Shown here piece by piece: positions 1 to 8,714 of a stretch of DNA of 64,000 nucleotides. Numbering within the stretch: position 1 is the stretch's first letter; every line of letters starts with the position of its first letter. Made by a program: the position numbers and the translations under genes. Origin of the DNA: CAZVRZ01 sp964629965 (lineage in GTDB: Bacteria > Chloroflexota > Anaerolineae > Anaerolineales > UBA4823); NCBI GenBank assembly GCA_964629965.1, contig CAZVRZ010000010.1:1-64000 (forward strand). Reading direction: 5' to 3'. The notes beneath the pieces are model-generated. The model saw only the letters and a program-made list of their open reading frames with translations, searched no databases and was not told the DNA's origin.

Positions 1-67
1 TTTCGGCTTCTTGGCTGGGTTGATTTTAATCTCTTCTACTGCTTCGAAATCCCAAGACCACAATAGT

Positions 68-96
68 TTGACTTCTAAACAAATGTCGCGTATACT
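68..96 (+). promoter_or_regulatory. sigma70-type promoter of xylanase gene
   Basis: TTGACT at 68-73 and TATACT at 91-96 are separated by exactly 17 nt. Transcription would start near 103 and give a leader of about 50 nt that carries the AGGAG ribosome site at 141-145. Both hexamers differ from consensus by one base. Confidence 0.7.
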
Positions 97-151
97 GGCA
101 AAGAACGCGTCTTCTTCATCATCTAATCACTTCGTTCAACAGGAGTTTGAA

Positions 152-3100
152 ATGATTAAAAAATGGACCTGGCTCACCATCATTCTTTTGGTTGCAACGC
201 TTTTCATGCAGGCAGGCTGCCAGGCGCAGGAAACCGCTACCGAACCGGCTGCCGCACCAACTGCTGCCGAGTTGCCTGCTACCACAGCGCCCACCCTGCC
301 TGCACTGACCGCAACTGCTGTCCTGATCGACGCACCGGTAAGCGCTGAAGCGCCATTGGAAGATACCGCTGTGTATGACTTTGAAGATGGCACATCGCAG
401 GGTTGGATTCCACGCGGCGGAACGTCTGTCAGCGTTGCCACGGAGGTGGCATATTCCGGCTCCAACAGCCTGCTGACCAGCAACCGCACCGAGAATTGGC
501 ATGGCGTGACGGTGAATATGCTGGGCCTGCTGCAAGCAGGGGAAACCTACGAGATCAGCGCCTACGTGAAACTGGCCGAGGGAGAACCCGCCAGCCGGGT
601 CATATTGACCATGCAGCGCACGCCCAAAGGCGGCGACCCTGCCTACGAATGGATCTCACCCAGCTCAGCAGATGGGGTAACAGATGCAGAATGGGTTTAT
701 CTGAAAGGGCAATATTCTTTCGAGGGGGAGGTTTCAGATTTGATGCTTTACATAGAAAGCTCTGACGAAGAACTGGTTGGTTTCTATGTAGATGACATCA
801 GCATTACACTTATACCGACTGCAAAGGGTTCGAAGCTATACGACTTTGAAGATGGCTCGCTGCAAGGGTGGGGCTCCCGTGGAGAAGCGGCGGTCGCGGT
901 GGCAAGCGATATGAACCATTCCGGCTCCTACAGCCTGCTAACCACAAATCGCTCCGCGAACTGGCATGGGGCGAGTGTGAACATCATGGGATTACTAGAA
1001 CCCGACGTATCTTATGAGATCAGCGCTTACGTCAAGCTGGCGGAGGGAGAACCCAACAGCCGGGTGATCCTGACAGTACAGCGCACACCGGCCGGAGGCA
1101 GCACCGTATACGAACAGGTTGCTCCCAGTTCTGTGGATGGCGTCACGGATTCCAAGTGGGTTTACCTGCAAGGAAAGTATTCCTACAGCGGCGAAGTGAC
1201 CGAACTGCTGCTTTACGTGGAAAGTCCAGATGAGGAATATGTTGATTTCTATATCGATGATATTGCCATCATGGGCGCTTCAGCGCCCGCGGTGCAAACC
1301 GATATACCCTCGTTATACCAAACGCTTTCCGAATATTTCCTGGTCGGAGCCGCTTTGGAAAGCGATCAGATAACAAGCAACAATCATGCCAGCCTGCTGT
1401 TGATGCACTTTAACAGTATTACGGCCGGCAATGCGATGAAACCCGGCCCGATCCAGCCAGTAGAAGGCGAGTTCCGCTGGGATGCGCCCGATCGGATGGT
1501 GGAATTTGCGCGAGAGAACGACCTGGCTGTGCACGGGCACACCCTGGTGTGGCATTCACAGGCGGCCGAATGGATGTTCAAAGACAGCAATGGCAAGCCG
1601 CTGGAGGCGACTCCCGAGAATAAAGCATTGGTATTGCAGCGCCTGGAGACTCACATCCGCGAGGTGGTTGGTAGATACAAAGACGATGTTAACGTTTGGG
1701 ATGTGGTAAACGAAGTTGTCGATCCGGATGAACCAGACTGCATGCTCCGCAGCCGTTGGTACGAATTGACCGGCATGGATTATATTATCACCGCCTTCGA
1801 GGTGGCTAATGAGATTGCGCCGGACGCAGACCTGATCATCAACGATTACAGCACAACCGAACCCAAGAGGCGCGCCTGCATCTACAACTTGGTGCGCGAT
1901 CTGCGCGCCCAAGGCGTGCCGGTGGATGGAGTGGGTCACCAGATGCACATTAACATTGAATACCCATCTGCCGCTGCTATCGAAGAAACCATCCTGATGT
2001 TCGCCGAACTGGATGTGACCCAACACATTACCGAACTGGATATGAGCATTTACACCAACGACACCGACTCATATACCAGCGTGCCCGAAGAGGTGATGGT
2101 CGCCCAGGGTTACCGCTACAAGGAAGTTTTTGATGTTTTGATCCGCCAGGCCCAATATATCGACTCGGTCACGTTGTGGGGACTGGCAGACGATGAAACC
2201 TGGCTGAAGACCTGGCCCACCACCCGACTCAACCTGCCGCTGCTCTTTGATGAGAGGCTGCGGGCAAAATATGCATATTGGGGTGTGGTAGACCCCACTC
2301 AATTGCCCGTCTTCATTCAACAGACGAGCGTTCCGCAAGCGACTCCCATCATCGATTCCGAGCCCGAGCTGCAGTGGAATATCCAATCCTGGATAGAACT
2401 TGGCACCGTCGGAGATGCTACTGCCCGCTTCCAGACTCGCTGGGATGAAAATAACCTTTACGTGTTTGTGGATGTAAAGGATGCCGTCCAGAACCTGGAT
2501 AAGATCGAGATCTTCATAGACGAGAACAATGGCAAGACGGAAAGTTACGAAAACGATGACCGCCACTTCACTTTCCAGGATGGCGAATGTGCGGCGTGCG
2601 AGGGGGGCATCACCTATTCAACTGCATTCAAGACGGACGGGTATCGATTGGAGGCCGCCTTCCCATTGAGCGCCAAAGCCAGCGCAGGCGGGCAGATTGG
2701 CTTTGACCTGCGGTTTACAGATGGCGAGCAGCCAGACGCTCCCATCTCATGGAACGATCGCTCTCACAGCCAAGACAATGACACTTCCAAATTCGGCACG
2801 CTGATCTTTACTCCGGCAGCCCAGGTGACAGCCGCCAGGCCAGGAACACCGGTGATCGATGCAGAGGAAGATGCCGTGTGGGCCAACGCAGACGAGATCG
2901 CCACCGACATTTGGGTGGTGGGCTCCAGCGGGGCGACTGCCAAGGTTAAAACATTGTGGGACAGCCAACACCTGTATGTGTATGCCACCGTGACCGATTC
3001 ATTGTTAAGCAAAGCCAGCGGCAACACCTGGGAACAAGATTCGATCGAGGTCTTCATCGACCAGAATAACGCCAAAACCAGCACATACCAACCGGACGAT

Positions 3101-3391
3101 GGACAGTTCCGCGTGAACTATGATAATGAGCAGAGTTACAATGGCGCAGCGGCATCCGTGGAAACCATCACCAGCGCCACACGCATCATTCCTGGCGGCT
3201 ATGTGATCGAACTGGCAATTACACTGACCGGTGTTACGCCGCAAGATGGCGTGGTGATCGGCTTCGACTTCCAAGTCAACAACGATGAAGATGGCAATGG
3301 CGTCCGCGACAGCGTCGCCATTTGGAACGATCCCACCGGGCAGTCATACCAGAACACATCGCGGATTGGGCTGCTCCAATTCGTTAAATAG
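152..3391 (+). CDS. Secreted multidomain GH10 endo-1,4-beta-xylanase lipoprotein
   Basis: Hydrolyses internal beta-1,4 bonds of xylan outside the cell. The ATG at 152 is chosen because AGGAG lies 6 nt before it and the protein then opens with a lipoprotein signal (hydrophobic stretch, then FMQAGC), although the frame is open further upstream. The 1,079 residues hold two tandem, closely similar CBM4/9-type modules (about 74-216 and 229-375, each starting YDFEDG), a GH10 catalytic domain (about 385-712) and two CBM9-like modules (about 728-883 and 897-1079). The GH10 acid/base is Glu521 in WDVVNE and the nucleophile is Glu628 in ITELDM. A Thr/Ala/Pro-rich linker follows the lipid-attachment Cys, so the enzyme is probably tethered to the cell surface. 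No other xylan gene is adjacent. Confidence 0.93.
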   Translation: MIKKWTWLTIILLVATLFMQAGCQAQETATEPAAAPTAAELPATTAPTLPALTATAVLIDAPVSAEAPLEDTAVYDFEDGTSQGWIPRGGTSVSVATEVAYSGSNSLLTSNRTENWHGVTVNMLGLLQAGETYEISAYVKLAEGEPASRVILTMQRTPKGGDPAYEWISPSSADGVTDAEWVYLKGQYSFEGEVSDLMLYIESSDEELVGFYVDDISITLIPTAKGSKLYDFEDGSLQGWGSRGEAAVAVASDMNHSGSYSLLTTNRSANWHGASVNIMGLLEPDVSYEISAYVKLAEGEPNSRVILTVQRTPAGGSTVYEQVAPSSVDGVTDSKWVYLQGKYSYSGEVTELLLYVESPDEEYVDFYIDDIAIMGASAPAVQTDIPSLYQTLSEYFLVGAALESDQITSNNHASLLLMHFNSITAGNAMKPGPIQPVEGEFRWDAPDRMVEFARENDLAVHGHTLVWHSQAAEWMFKDSNGKPLEATPENKALVLQRLETHIREVVGRYKDDVNVWDVVNEVVDPDEPDCMLRSRWYELTGMDYIITAFEVANEIAPDADLIINDYSTTEPKRRACIYNLVRDLRAQGVPVDGVGHQMHINIEYPSAAAIEETILMFAELDVTQHITELDMSIYTNDTDSYTSVPEEVMVAQGYRYKEVFDVLIRQAQYIDSVTLWGLADDETWLKTWPTTRLNLPLLFDERLRAKYAYWGVVDPTQLPVFIQQTSVPQATPIIDSEPELQWNIQSWIELGTVGDATARFQTRWDENNLYVFVDVKDAVQNLDKIEIFIDENNGKTESYENDDRHFTFQDGECAACEGGITYSTAFKTDGYRLEAAFPLSAKASAGGQIGFDLRFTDGEQPDAPISWNDRSHSQDNDTSKFGTLIFTPAAQVTAARPGTPVIDAEEDAVWANADEIATDIWVVGSSGATAKVKTLWDSQHLYVYATVTDSLLSKASGNTWEQDSIEVFIDQNNAKTSTYQPDDGQFRVNYDNEQSYNGAAASVETITSATRIIPGGYVIELAITLTGVTPQDGVVIGFDFQVNNDEDGNGVRDSVAIWNDPTGQSYQNTSRIGLLQFVK

Positions 3392-3422
3392 GGCCAAAAG
3401 GCAGGCAGAATCCAAAGAACCG

Positions 3423-3451
3423 TTGACATATTTCAAGAATCTTGCTATCAT
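3423..3451 (+). promoter_or_regulatory. near-consensus sigma70 promoter of the isomerase operon
   Basis: TTGACA at 3423-3428, a 17-nt spacer and TATCAT at 3446-3451. It lies 50 nt before the ATG at 3502 and just after the xylanase stop, so the following genes have their own transcription start. A purine-rich ribosome site (GGAGGATAAGG) stands directly before 3502. Confidence 0.75.
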
Positions 3452-3501
3452 GCTAACACCGTTATCGTTCACGGAAATGATCGCGCGCGGAGGATAAGGA
3501 T

Positions 3502-4956
3502 ATGAATCAGAAAAACAAACAGACAACATTTGGTGTAATCGTAGGAAATCGAGGTTTTTTTCCAGGCCATCTCAGTGATAGTGGGCGCAAGACAATTTTG
3601 AAAGTTTTGGAGAAAGAAGGCTTTAAGGCCATTGCAGTCGGCCCCGAAGACACGCCCTATGGCAGTGTCGAAAGCATTGCAGATGCCCAGAAATTAGCCG
3701 ACCTGTTCAAAAAACACCGGGATGAAATCGATGGTGTGTTGGTGACGCTGCCCAACTTTGGGGATGAGCGCGCCATCTCGAATGTCATGCGCTGGTCGGG
3801 ATTAGATGTGCCGATTTTGGTGCAGGCTTTTCCGGATGATCCCAAGAAGATGACGATTGCAGACCGGCGCGATTCTTTCTGTGGAAAAATGTCCTGCTGC
3901 GACAACTTACGACAATACGGCTTCAAATACACGCTCACCAGCCAACACTGTGTTGATCCTGAAAGCGAGAGCTTCCGCCAGGATTTGCGCAGTTTTGCAG
4001 CCGTATGCCGCATCGTGCGCGGCCTGCGATCCGTGCGGGTTGGTTTGCTCGGAGCACGCCCAGCTCCTTTCACTACCGTGCGTTTCAGTGAAAAACTTCT
4101 CGAACGCGCCGGCATCAGCGTCGAATCGCTTGATCTTTCAGAAGCACTCGGACGCGTCGAACGGCTGAAGAATATGGATCAAAAAGTACAGGAAAAGCTG
4201 GAAAAAATCCGGGCGTATGTTCCCGTTCGAGATACACCGGCCGCCGCCTTGATGAAAATGGCCAAATTTGGCGTGGTCGTGGATGCGTGGATGGCTGATA
4301 ACAACCTGGCTGCCAGTGCAATCCAGTGCTGGACATCCCTAGAAGAATTTTTTGGTGTCGTTCCATGCACGCTGATGAGCATGATGAGCAACGATCTGCT
4401 GCCCAGTGCCTGCGAAACCGACATTGCCGGAGTGGTGGGAATGTATGCCATGGTACTGGCATCTGGCAAGCCAAGCGCGCTTGCCGACTGGAACAATAAC
4501 TACGGCGACGATCCGGACAAAGGCGTTCTATTCCACTGCTCCAACCTGCCCAAGGATCTTTTTGTGGAAGAGACGATCAAGGTTGACGAAGTGCCAGTAA
4601 TGGATTACCAGGAGATCATTGCAGGAACGGTTGGCAAGAATAATACGTTCGGTACGGTGGTAGGCCGTGTGCGCAGCAGCGCTTTCACGTATTGCCGTGT
4701 ATCAACGGATGACTATCGAGGCATGATCAGCGCCTATTTAGGCGAGGGTGAATTTACTTCCGACCCGCTGAGCACATTCGGCGGCTACGGCGTTTTCCGG
4801 GTTCCCAAGCTGCAAAAATTACTGCATTACATCTGTGAGAACGGCTTCGAACATCACGTGGCAATCAACCTATCTCAGGTAGCCCCGGCTGTTAATGAAG
4901 CATTCAAGAAATACATGGGTTGGGAAGTTTATTATCACGAGCCAAAGGGCGAATAA
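3502..4956 (+). CDS. L-fucose/L-arabinose isomerase family protein
   Basis: A 484-residue protein of the metal-dependent aldose-ketose isomerase fold (FucI/AraA-like). The N-terminal half (about 10-170) is the Rossmann-like substrate domain. The C-terminal half carries residues that match the metal site of the family: Glu in SACETD, Asp in ALADWNN and His in FEHH near the C-terminus. It is shorter than classical FucI (about 590 residues) and resembles the broad 'fucose isomerase-like' group whose substrates are mostly unassigned. It is first in a co-directional run with an M24-fold protein 27 nt downstream, a radical SAM protein and a fructosamine-kinase-like protein. The specific sugar cannot be read from the sequence. 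Confidence 0.85.
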   Translation: MNQKNKQTTFGVIVGNRGFFPGHLSDSGRKTILKVLEKEGFKAIAVGPEDTPYGSVESIADAQKLADLFKKHRDEIDGVLVTLPNFGDERAISNVMRWSGLDVPILVQAFPDDPKKMTIADRRDSFCGKMSCCDNLRQYGFKYTLTSQHCVDPESESFRQDLRSFAAVCRIVRGLRSVRVGLLGARPAPFTTVRFSEKLLERAGISVESLDLSEALGRVERLKNMDQKVQEKLEKIRAYVPVRDTPAAALMKMAKFGVVVDAWMADNNLAASAIQCWTSLEEFFGVVPCTLMSMMSNDLLPSACETDIAGVVGMYAMVLASGKPSALADWNNNYGDDPDKGVLFHCSNLPKDLFVEETIKVDEVPVMDYQEIIAGTVGKNNTFGTVVGRVRSSAFTYCRVSTDDYRGMISAYLGEGEFTSDPLSTFGGYGVFRVPKLQKLLHYICENGFEHHVAINLSQVAPAVNEAFKKYMGWEVYYHEPKGE

Positions 4957-4983
4957 GCGCCAAACAGAGAAGGAGAGGCCTGC

Positions 4984-6093
4984 ATGACCGAGCTTGAACG
5001 AAAACTAGAAGCTATTCAATCCCTGCTACGCTCCAACAGCCTGGATGCGCTGCTGTTACAACGCGCCAGCAGCTTTGCCTGGGCTACCTGTGGGGGTGCT
5101 TCTTACATCAACACGGCCTCCAGCGAGGGAGCCGCATCACTGCTGATCACCCCAGCCGGCAGATATCTGATCACCACTAACATCGAAGCACCGCGCATGG
5201 AGAAAGAAGAAAAACTCATGGCGCAAGGATGGGATTTTCAGGTGGAGCGTTGGGATCGGCCAAACGATGCAGTTGCCAGGCTGACCAAAAGCTTGCGCCT
5301 GGGCGTGGACGGAGCCTTTTCGGGCGCCGCCGGCCAGGGTGCGCCAAAAGATCTATCGGCAGAAATCAGCCGGCTTAGAGCAAATCTTCTACCAGAAGAG
5401 GTCAAACGGTTCAAGGAAGTGGGCAAGTTAGGCGCCGAAGCCATGAACAAGACGATGCGCACCATCCAGCCTGGCATGACCGAATACCAGATCGCAGGTT
5501 TACTGGCCGGAGAGGCTCAGCAGCTTGGTGTGCAGGCTATCGTGGTGCTGGTTGCTACGGATCGACGCATTTTCAATTTCCGCCACCCGCTGCCAACTAG
5601 CAAAAAGATTGATCAATACGGTATGGTGGTGTTATGCGGCCGGCGTTATGGGCTGGTCGTTTCGCTGACGCGCTTTATTCATTTTGGTAAGCTGCCTGCT
5701 GAGATCAAACAAAAAGCAGAAGCGTGCGCGTATATAGATGCCACCTTCCTGGAGGAAACGCGCCCCGGTAAGACACTGGGTGAAGTTTTCCAGATGGCCC
5801 AGCGCGCCTATGCAAAACAAGGCTTTGCTAACGAATGGGAGCTACATCACCAGGGCGGTACTGCTGCTTACGAACCGCGCGAGTATACGGGAAGCGCCGA
5901 ATCTACAGACATGGTCGCAGTCGGCCAGGCTTATGCCTGGAACCCATCCATCACCGGAACAAAATCTGAAGACACCTTTGTCGTGGGTAAGCAGAATAAT
6001 GAAGTTATCTCGGCTGTCGAAGGCTGGCCCATGCTGGCAGTGGAGCTAAACGGCAAGACAATCCAACGCCCTGCCATCCTGCAGGTTGACTAA
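4984..6093 (+). CDS. M24-fold (creatinase/aminopeptidase P-like) protein, metal ligands degenerate
   Basis: 369 residues with the two-domain layout of Xaa-Pro peptidases: a creatinase-N-like domain (about 1-130) and a pita-bread domain (about 138-365). Active M24 enzymes bind two metals through Asp, Asp, His, Glu and Glu. Here the first two Asp positions fall in a stretch reading MVVLCGRRYG and VVSLTRF, with no Asp. The first Glu position is AWNPSI (Asn in place of Glu). The His region (HHQGG) and the last Glu (KSEDT) remain. The fold is therefore clear, but metallopeptidase activity is doubtful. It could be a metal-free hydrolase like creatinase, or a binding protein. GAGAAGGAGAGG precedes the ATG. 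Confidence 0.8.
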   Translation: MTELERKLEAIQSLLRSNSLDALLLQRASSFAWATCGGASYINTASSEGAASLLITPAGRYLITTNIEAPRMEKEEKLMAQGWDFQVERWDRPNDAVARLTKSLRLGVDGAFSGAAGQGAPKDLSAEISRLRANLLPEEVKRFKEVGKLGAEAMNKTMRTIQPGMTEYQIAGLLAGEAQQLGVQAIVVLVATDRRIFNFRHPLPTSKKIDQYGMVVLCGRRYGLVVSLTRFIHFGKLPAEIKQKAEACAYIDATFLEETRPGKTLGEVFQMAQRAYAKQGFANEWELHHQGGTAAYEPREYTGSAESTDMVAVGQAYAWNPSITGTKSEDTFVVGKQNNEVISAVEGWPMLAVELNGKTIQRPAILQVD

Positions 6094-6122
6094 GTGAAGC
6101 GAAGATAGACGCTCGCTTACAA

Positions 6123-7319
6123 TTGGATCGCCGAGCGACCTTCCATGGTATGCTCAAACCACGGGGGGCCATCTGTAACCTGGCCTGCCAATATTGTTTT
6201 TACCTGAGCAAAGATAAACTATACCCGGACAGCGGCTTCTTCATGTCAGAAGAACTGCTGGAAGAGTATACGCGCCAATATATCGAAGCGCAGGCCCTTC
6301 CAGAAGCAATTTTCGCCTGGCAGGGCGGAGAGCCCACGCTCATGGGCCTGGATTTCTTTCGCAAAGCGCTGGAATTACAACGCAAGTATTGCCGACCCGG
6401 CATGACCATCCGCAATACATTACAAACCAATGGCACATTGCTCAGCGACGAATGGGGGCAGTTCTTACGGGCACACGATTTCCTGGTAGGGATCAGCCTG
6501 GATGGGCCACGAGCGCTTCACGATGCCTATCGAGTGGATAAAGGAGGCCAGGGAACCTTTGACCGGGTGATGAGCGGGCTGGAGATTCTCAAACGCCACC
6601 GGGTGAATTACAACCTCCTGACCTGCGTACACTCCGCCAATGCGGCCCATCCTTTAGAGGTTTACCGTTTCTTGCGGGATGAGGTCAAGGCGCAGTTCAT
6701 CCAATTCATTCCCATTGTGGAGCGCAGCCATAAAACCGGCCACCAAGAAAACATCCGAGCAACGCCGCGCTCGGTCTCAGCCAAACAATATGGCGCTTTC
6801 TTGATCGCCATCTTTGATGAATGGGTGCGAAACGATGTGGGCCAGGTGTATGTGCAAATTTTTGACGCCGCGCTGGAAGCCTGGTATCAAGGGCACGCCA
6901 GCCTGTGCATCTTTGCGGAGGCCTGCGGCCTGGCAGTGGCCATCGAACATACGGGCGATGTGTATACCTGCGATCATTTTGTCGAATCTCGTTACCGCCT
7001 GGGCAACATCATGAAAGAACACATCTGCGAGATGGTGACATCGGAAAAACAAGAGCGATTTGGACAGGCAAAAAGAGAGACGCTGCCGCGCATCTGCCGG
7101 CAATGCACAGTACGGTTCGCCTGTAACGGCGGCTGCCCAAAAGATCGTTTCTTGAAGACACCGACCGGCGCGCCGGGTTTAAATTACTTATGTGAAGGGT
7201 ACAAAGCCTTCTTTACTCACATCGCTCCAGCCATGAAGATCATGACCAGTCTGCTGCACCAGCAGCGCCCACCGGCAGAGATCATGGAACTTCTAGCGGC
7301 CGACCCAGCGCTCATTTAG
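6123..7319 (+). CDS. Radical SAM/SPASM enzyme, anaerobic sulfatase-maturase (anSME) type
   Basis: 398 residues. The radical SAM cluster motif is C18-N-L-A-C22-Q-Y-C25, and a Cys-rich SPASM region follows (CIFAEACG, CDHF, CRQC, CNGGCP, LCEGY), the layout of anSME enzymes that bind three 4Fe-4S clusters. Known anSMEs oxidise a Cys or Ser of a sulfatase to formylglycine. No sulfatase lies in this window, so the target is either distant or different. The start is probably TTG 6123, because the first strand (FHGMLKPRG) lies upstream of the only ATG (6150) and no other start is in frame after the preceding stop. It lies 29 nt after the M24-fold gene and 8 nt before the kinase-like gene, indicating one operon. 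Confidence 0.85.
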   Translation: MDRRATFHGMLKPRGAICNLACQYCFYLSKDKLYPDSGFFMSEELLEEYTRQYIEAQALPEAIFAWQGGEPTLMGLDFFRKALELQRKYCRPGMTIRNTLQTNGTLLSDEWGQFLRAHDFLVGISLDGPRALHDAYRVDKGGQGTFDRVMSGLEILKRHRVNYNLLTCVHSANAAHPLEVYRFLRDEVKAQFIQFIPIVERSHKTGHQENIRATPRSVSAKQYGAFLIAIFDEWVRNDVGQVYVQIFDAALEAWYQGHASLCIFAEACGLAVAIEHTGDVYTCDHFVESRYRLGNIMKEHICEMVTSEKQERFGQAKRETLPRICRQCTVRFACNGGCPKDRFLKTPTGAPGLNYLCEGYKAFFTHIAPAMKIMTSLLHQQRPPAEIMELLAADPALI

Positions 7320-7327
7320 TCGATTTT

Positions 7328-8263
7328 ATGACACTCAAAACCACAGCCGATCAAGTGCAAAACCAATTCTCATCCCTCCGCTTAGCAAGCGATCCACTAC
7401 GCGTCCCCATTGAACAGATCGTTTCTGAACACTTGGGACGGAAGTGGACTCTTAAGCATGCCAGGAACATGGCAGAATTTGCCTGTCACCCCAGTGCCAT
7501 CCTTTCGGATGGTTCTTATTCTGTGTTTGCCAAATTCAGTGAAGCGGCGAATGGAATGGAGCAATTCGAGATCGAACTGGCAGGACTGCGCTTCCTTACG
7601 GAACGTTCAGGGGTCTTAACGCCCACTTCCATCGGCATTAGCCAGGTTCCAGGTGGAAGCATCCTAGTTCTCGAGGCCGTCAAAGCCGTTGATAGAACTC
7701 CACGCCACTGGCGGCAAATTGGACAAACGCTTGCCCGCATTCATCAGATCAAGGGCGGCCGGTTCGGCTTTGAGAAACACGGTTACTTTGGGCCCCTTTA
7801 CCAGGATAATACTCAAATGAACGATTGGCCCACCTTCTACGCCGAGCGCCGGCTACAGCCCGGCTTGAGGTTGGCAATTGATTCTGGGAACATGCCTCCA
7901 GATGTGATCCGGCAGGTCGAAAGGCTAATTTCCCGCTTGCCCGAGCTGTGCGGTCCGGAAGTGACGCCTTCGCTCCTGCATGGCGATGCCCAGCAAAACA
8001 ACTACATCAGTACCGATGCGGGGGTAGTAGTTATTGACCCCGCGGTTTACTTTGGACATCCGGAAATGGATCTGGCATATATTGATTATTTCCAGGCCAC
8101 ACCGGAGGATGTTTTTGAAGGCTACAAGGATGCGCTACCCATCGATCCAGGCTTCGCAGAAAGGCGCGATCTATGGCGTGTATGGGGATATCTTGCGGCC
8201 GTAACGGTTGAAGGCTCCATCCATTTAAGCAGGCTAACTGGAGCTATTCGGAAGTACGTATAA
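7328..8263 (+). CDS. Fructosamine-3-kinase-family protein (Fructosamin_kin)
   Basis: 311 residues with the aminoglycoside/fructosamine kinase fold. The catalytic loop is LLHGDAQQNN, the metal-binding Asp is in VVVIDPAVYFG, and the following PEMDLAYIDYF is typical of FN3K-like proteins. An N-terminal lobe with KFSEAANG supplies the nucleotide-binding Lys region. FN3K homologues phosphorylate ketoamines on glycated proteins or small molecules and so help deglycation. It is last in the four-gene operon that starts at 3502. Its last 20 bases overlap the 3' end of the convergent cupin gene. No terminator was found between the two. Confidence 0.85.
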   Translation: MTLKTTADQVQNQFSSLRLASDPLRVPIEQIVSEHLGRKWTLKHARNMAEFACHPSAILSDGSYSVFAKFSEAANGMEQFEIELAGLRFLTERSGVLTPTSIGISQVPGGSILVLEAVKAVDRTPRHWRQIGQTLARIHQIKGGRFGFEKHGYFGPLYQDNTQMNDWPTFYAERRLQPGLRLAIDSGNMPPDVIRQVERLISRLPELCGPEVTPSLLHGDAQQNNYISTDAGVVVIDPAVYFGHPEMDLAYIDYFQATPEDVFEGYKDALPIDPGFAERRDLWRVWGYLAAVTVEGSIHLSRLTGAIRKYV

Positions 8264-8699
8264 CCAGCCTGGGACGTGCCCACAACTGATGGGTCATTTG
8301 CACAACATGCTGGCGCTGGGCCGGACTGAGGGGAATGCAGGGTGAATTTTCTTCCGTGGTATCGAAATTTTCAACGATCAGAACGGTAGCATCCTGGCTG
8401 AGAGTATGAGTATGCCAGCAGGATTTTTTCACGTTGTACAATTTCAAAGGCTGCAAGTCAACAGCATGGATAGCTTCAACCTGGTCTGTTCCTTCGCCCA
8501 GGAATAAGATACAGCGCCCGGCCAACAACACGAACACCTCATCGGTTTCATCGTGGCGCTGCATGTTATCCAGGTGCTCGGGCAGCAATTCATCAATATA
8601 GCGCAGGATGGCCACGCGCCAGGCGCCATAATCGATCAGGGGCAAATAGCCCTCACCAGCGTATTCACGAACTTCTAGCAAAGATTCATCCATAGGCAT
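8244..8699 (-). CDS. Cupin-domain protein
   Basis: 151 residues forming one cupin barrel. Motif 1 is seen as RHDETDEVFVLLAG and motif 2 as WHTHTLSQDATVLIVE, each providing His residues for a metal. The starting ATG follows a GAGAGTGA ribosome site. It begins 15 nt after the stop of the large GH94-like gene and is very likely co-transcribed with it. Similar small cupins bind sugars, act as isomerases or have no known reaction. The substrate here is unknown, though its pairing with the phosphorylase-like gene suggests sugar handling. Confidence 0.75.
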   Translation of the reverse strand: MPMDESLLEVREYAGEGYLPLIDYGAWRVAILRYIDELLPEHLDNMQRHDETDEVFVLLAGRCILFLGEGTDQVEAIHAVDLQPLKLYNVKKSCWHTHTLSQDATVLIVENFDTTEENSPCIPLSPAQRQHVVQMTHQLWARPRLVIRTSE

Positions 8700-8714
8700 G
8701 ATTCACTCTCAAAC

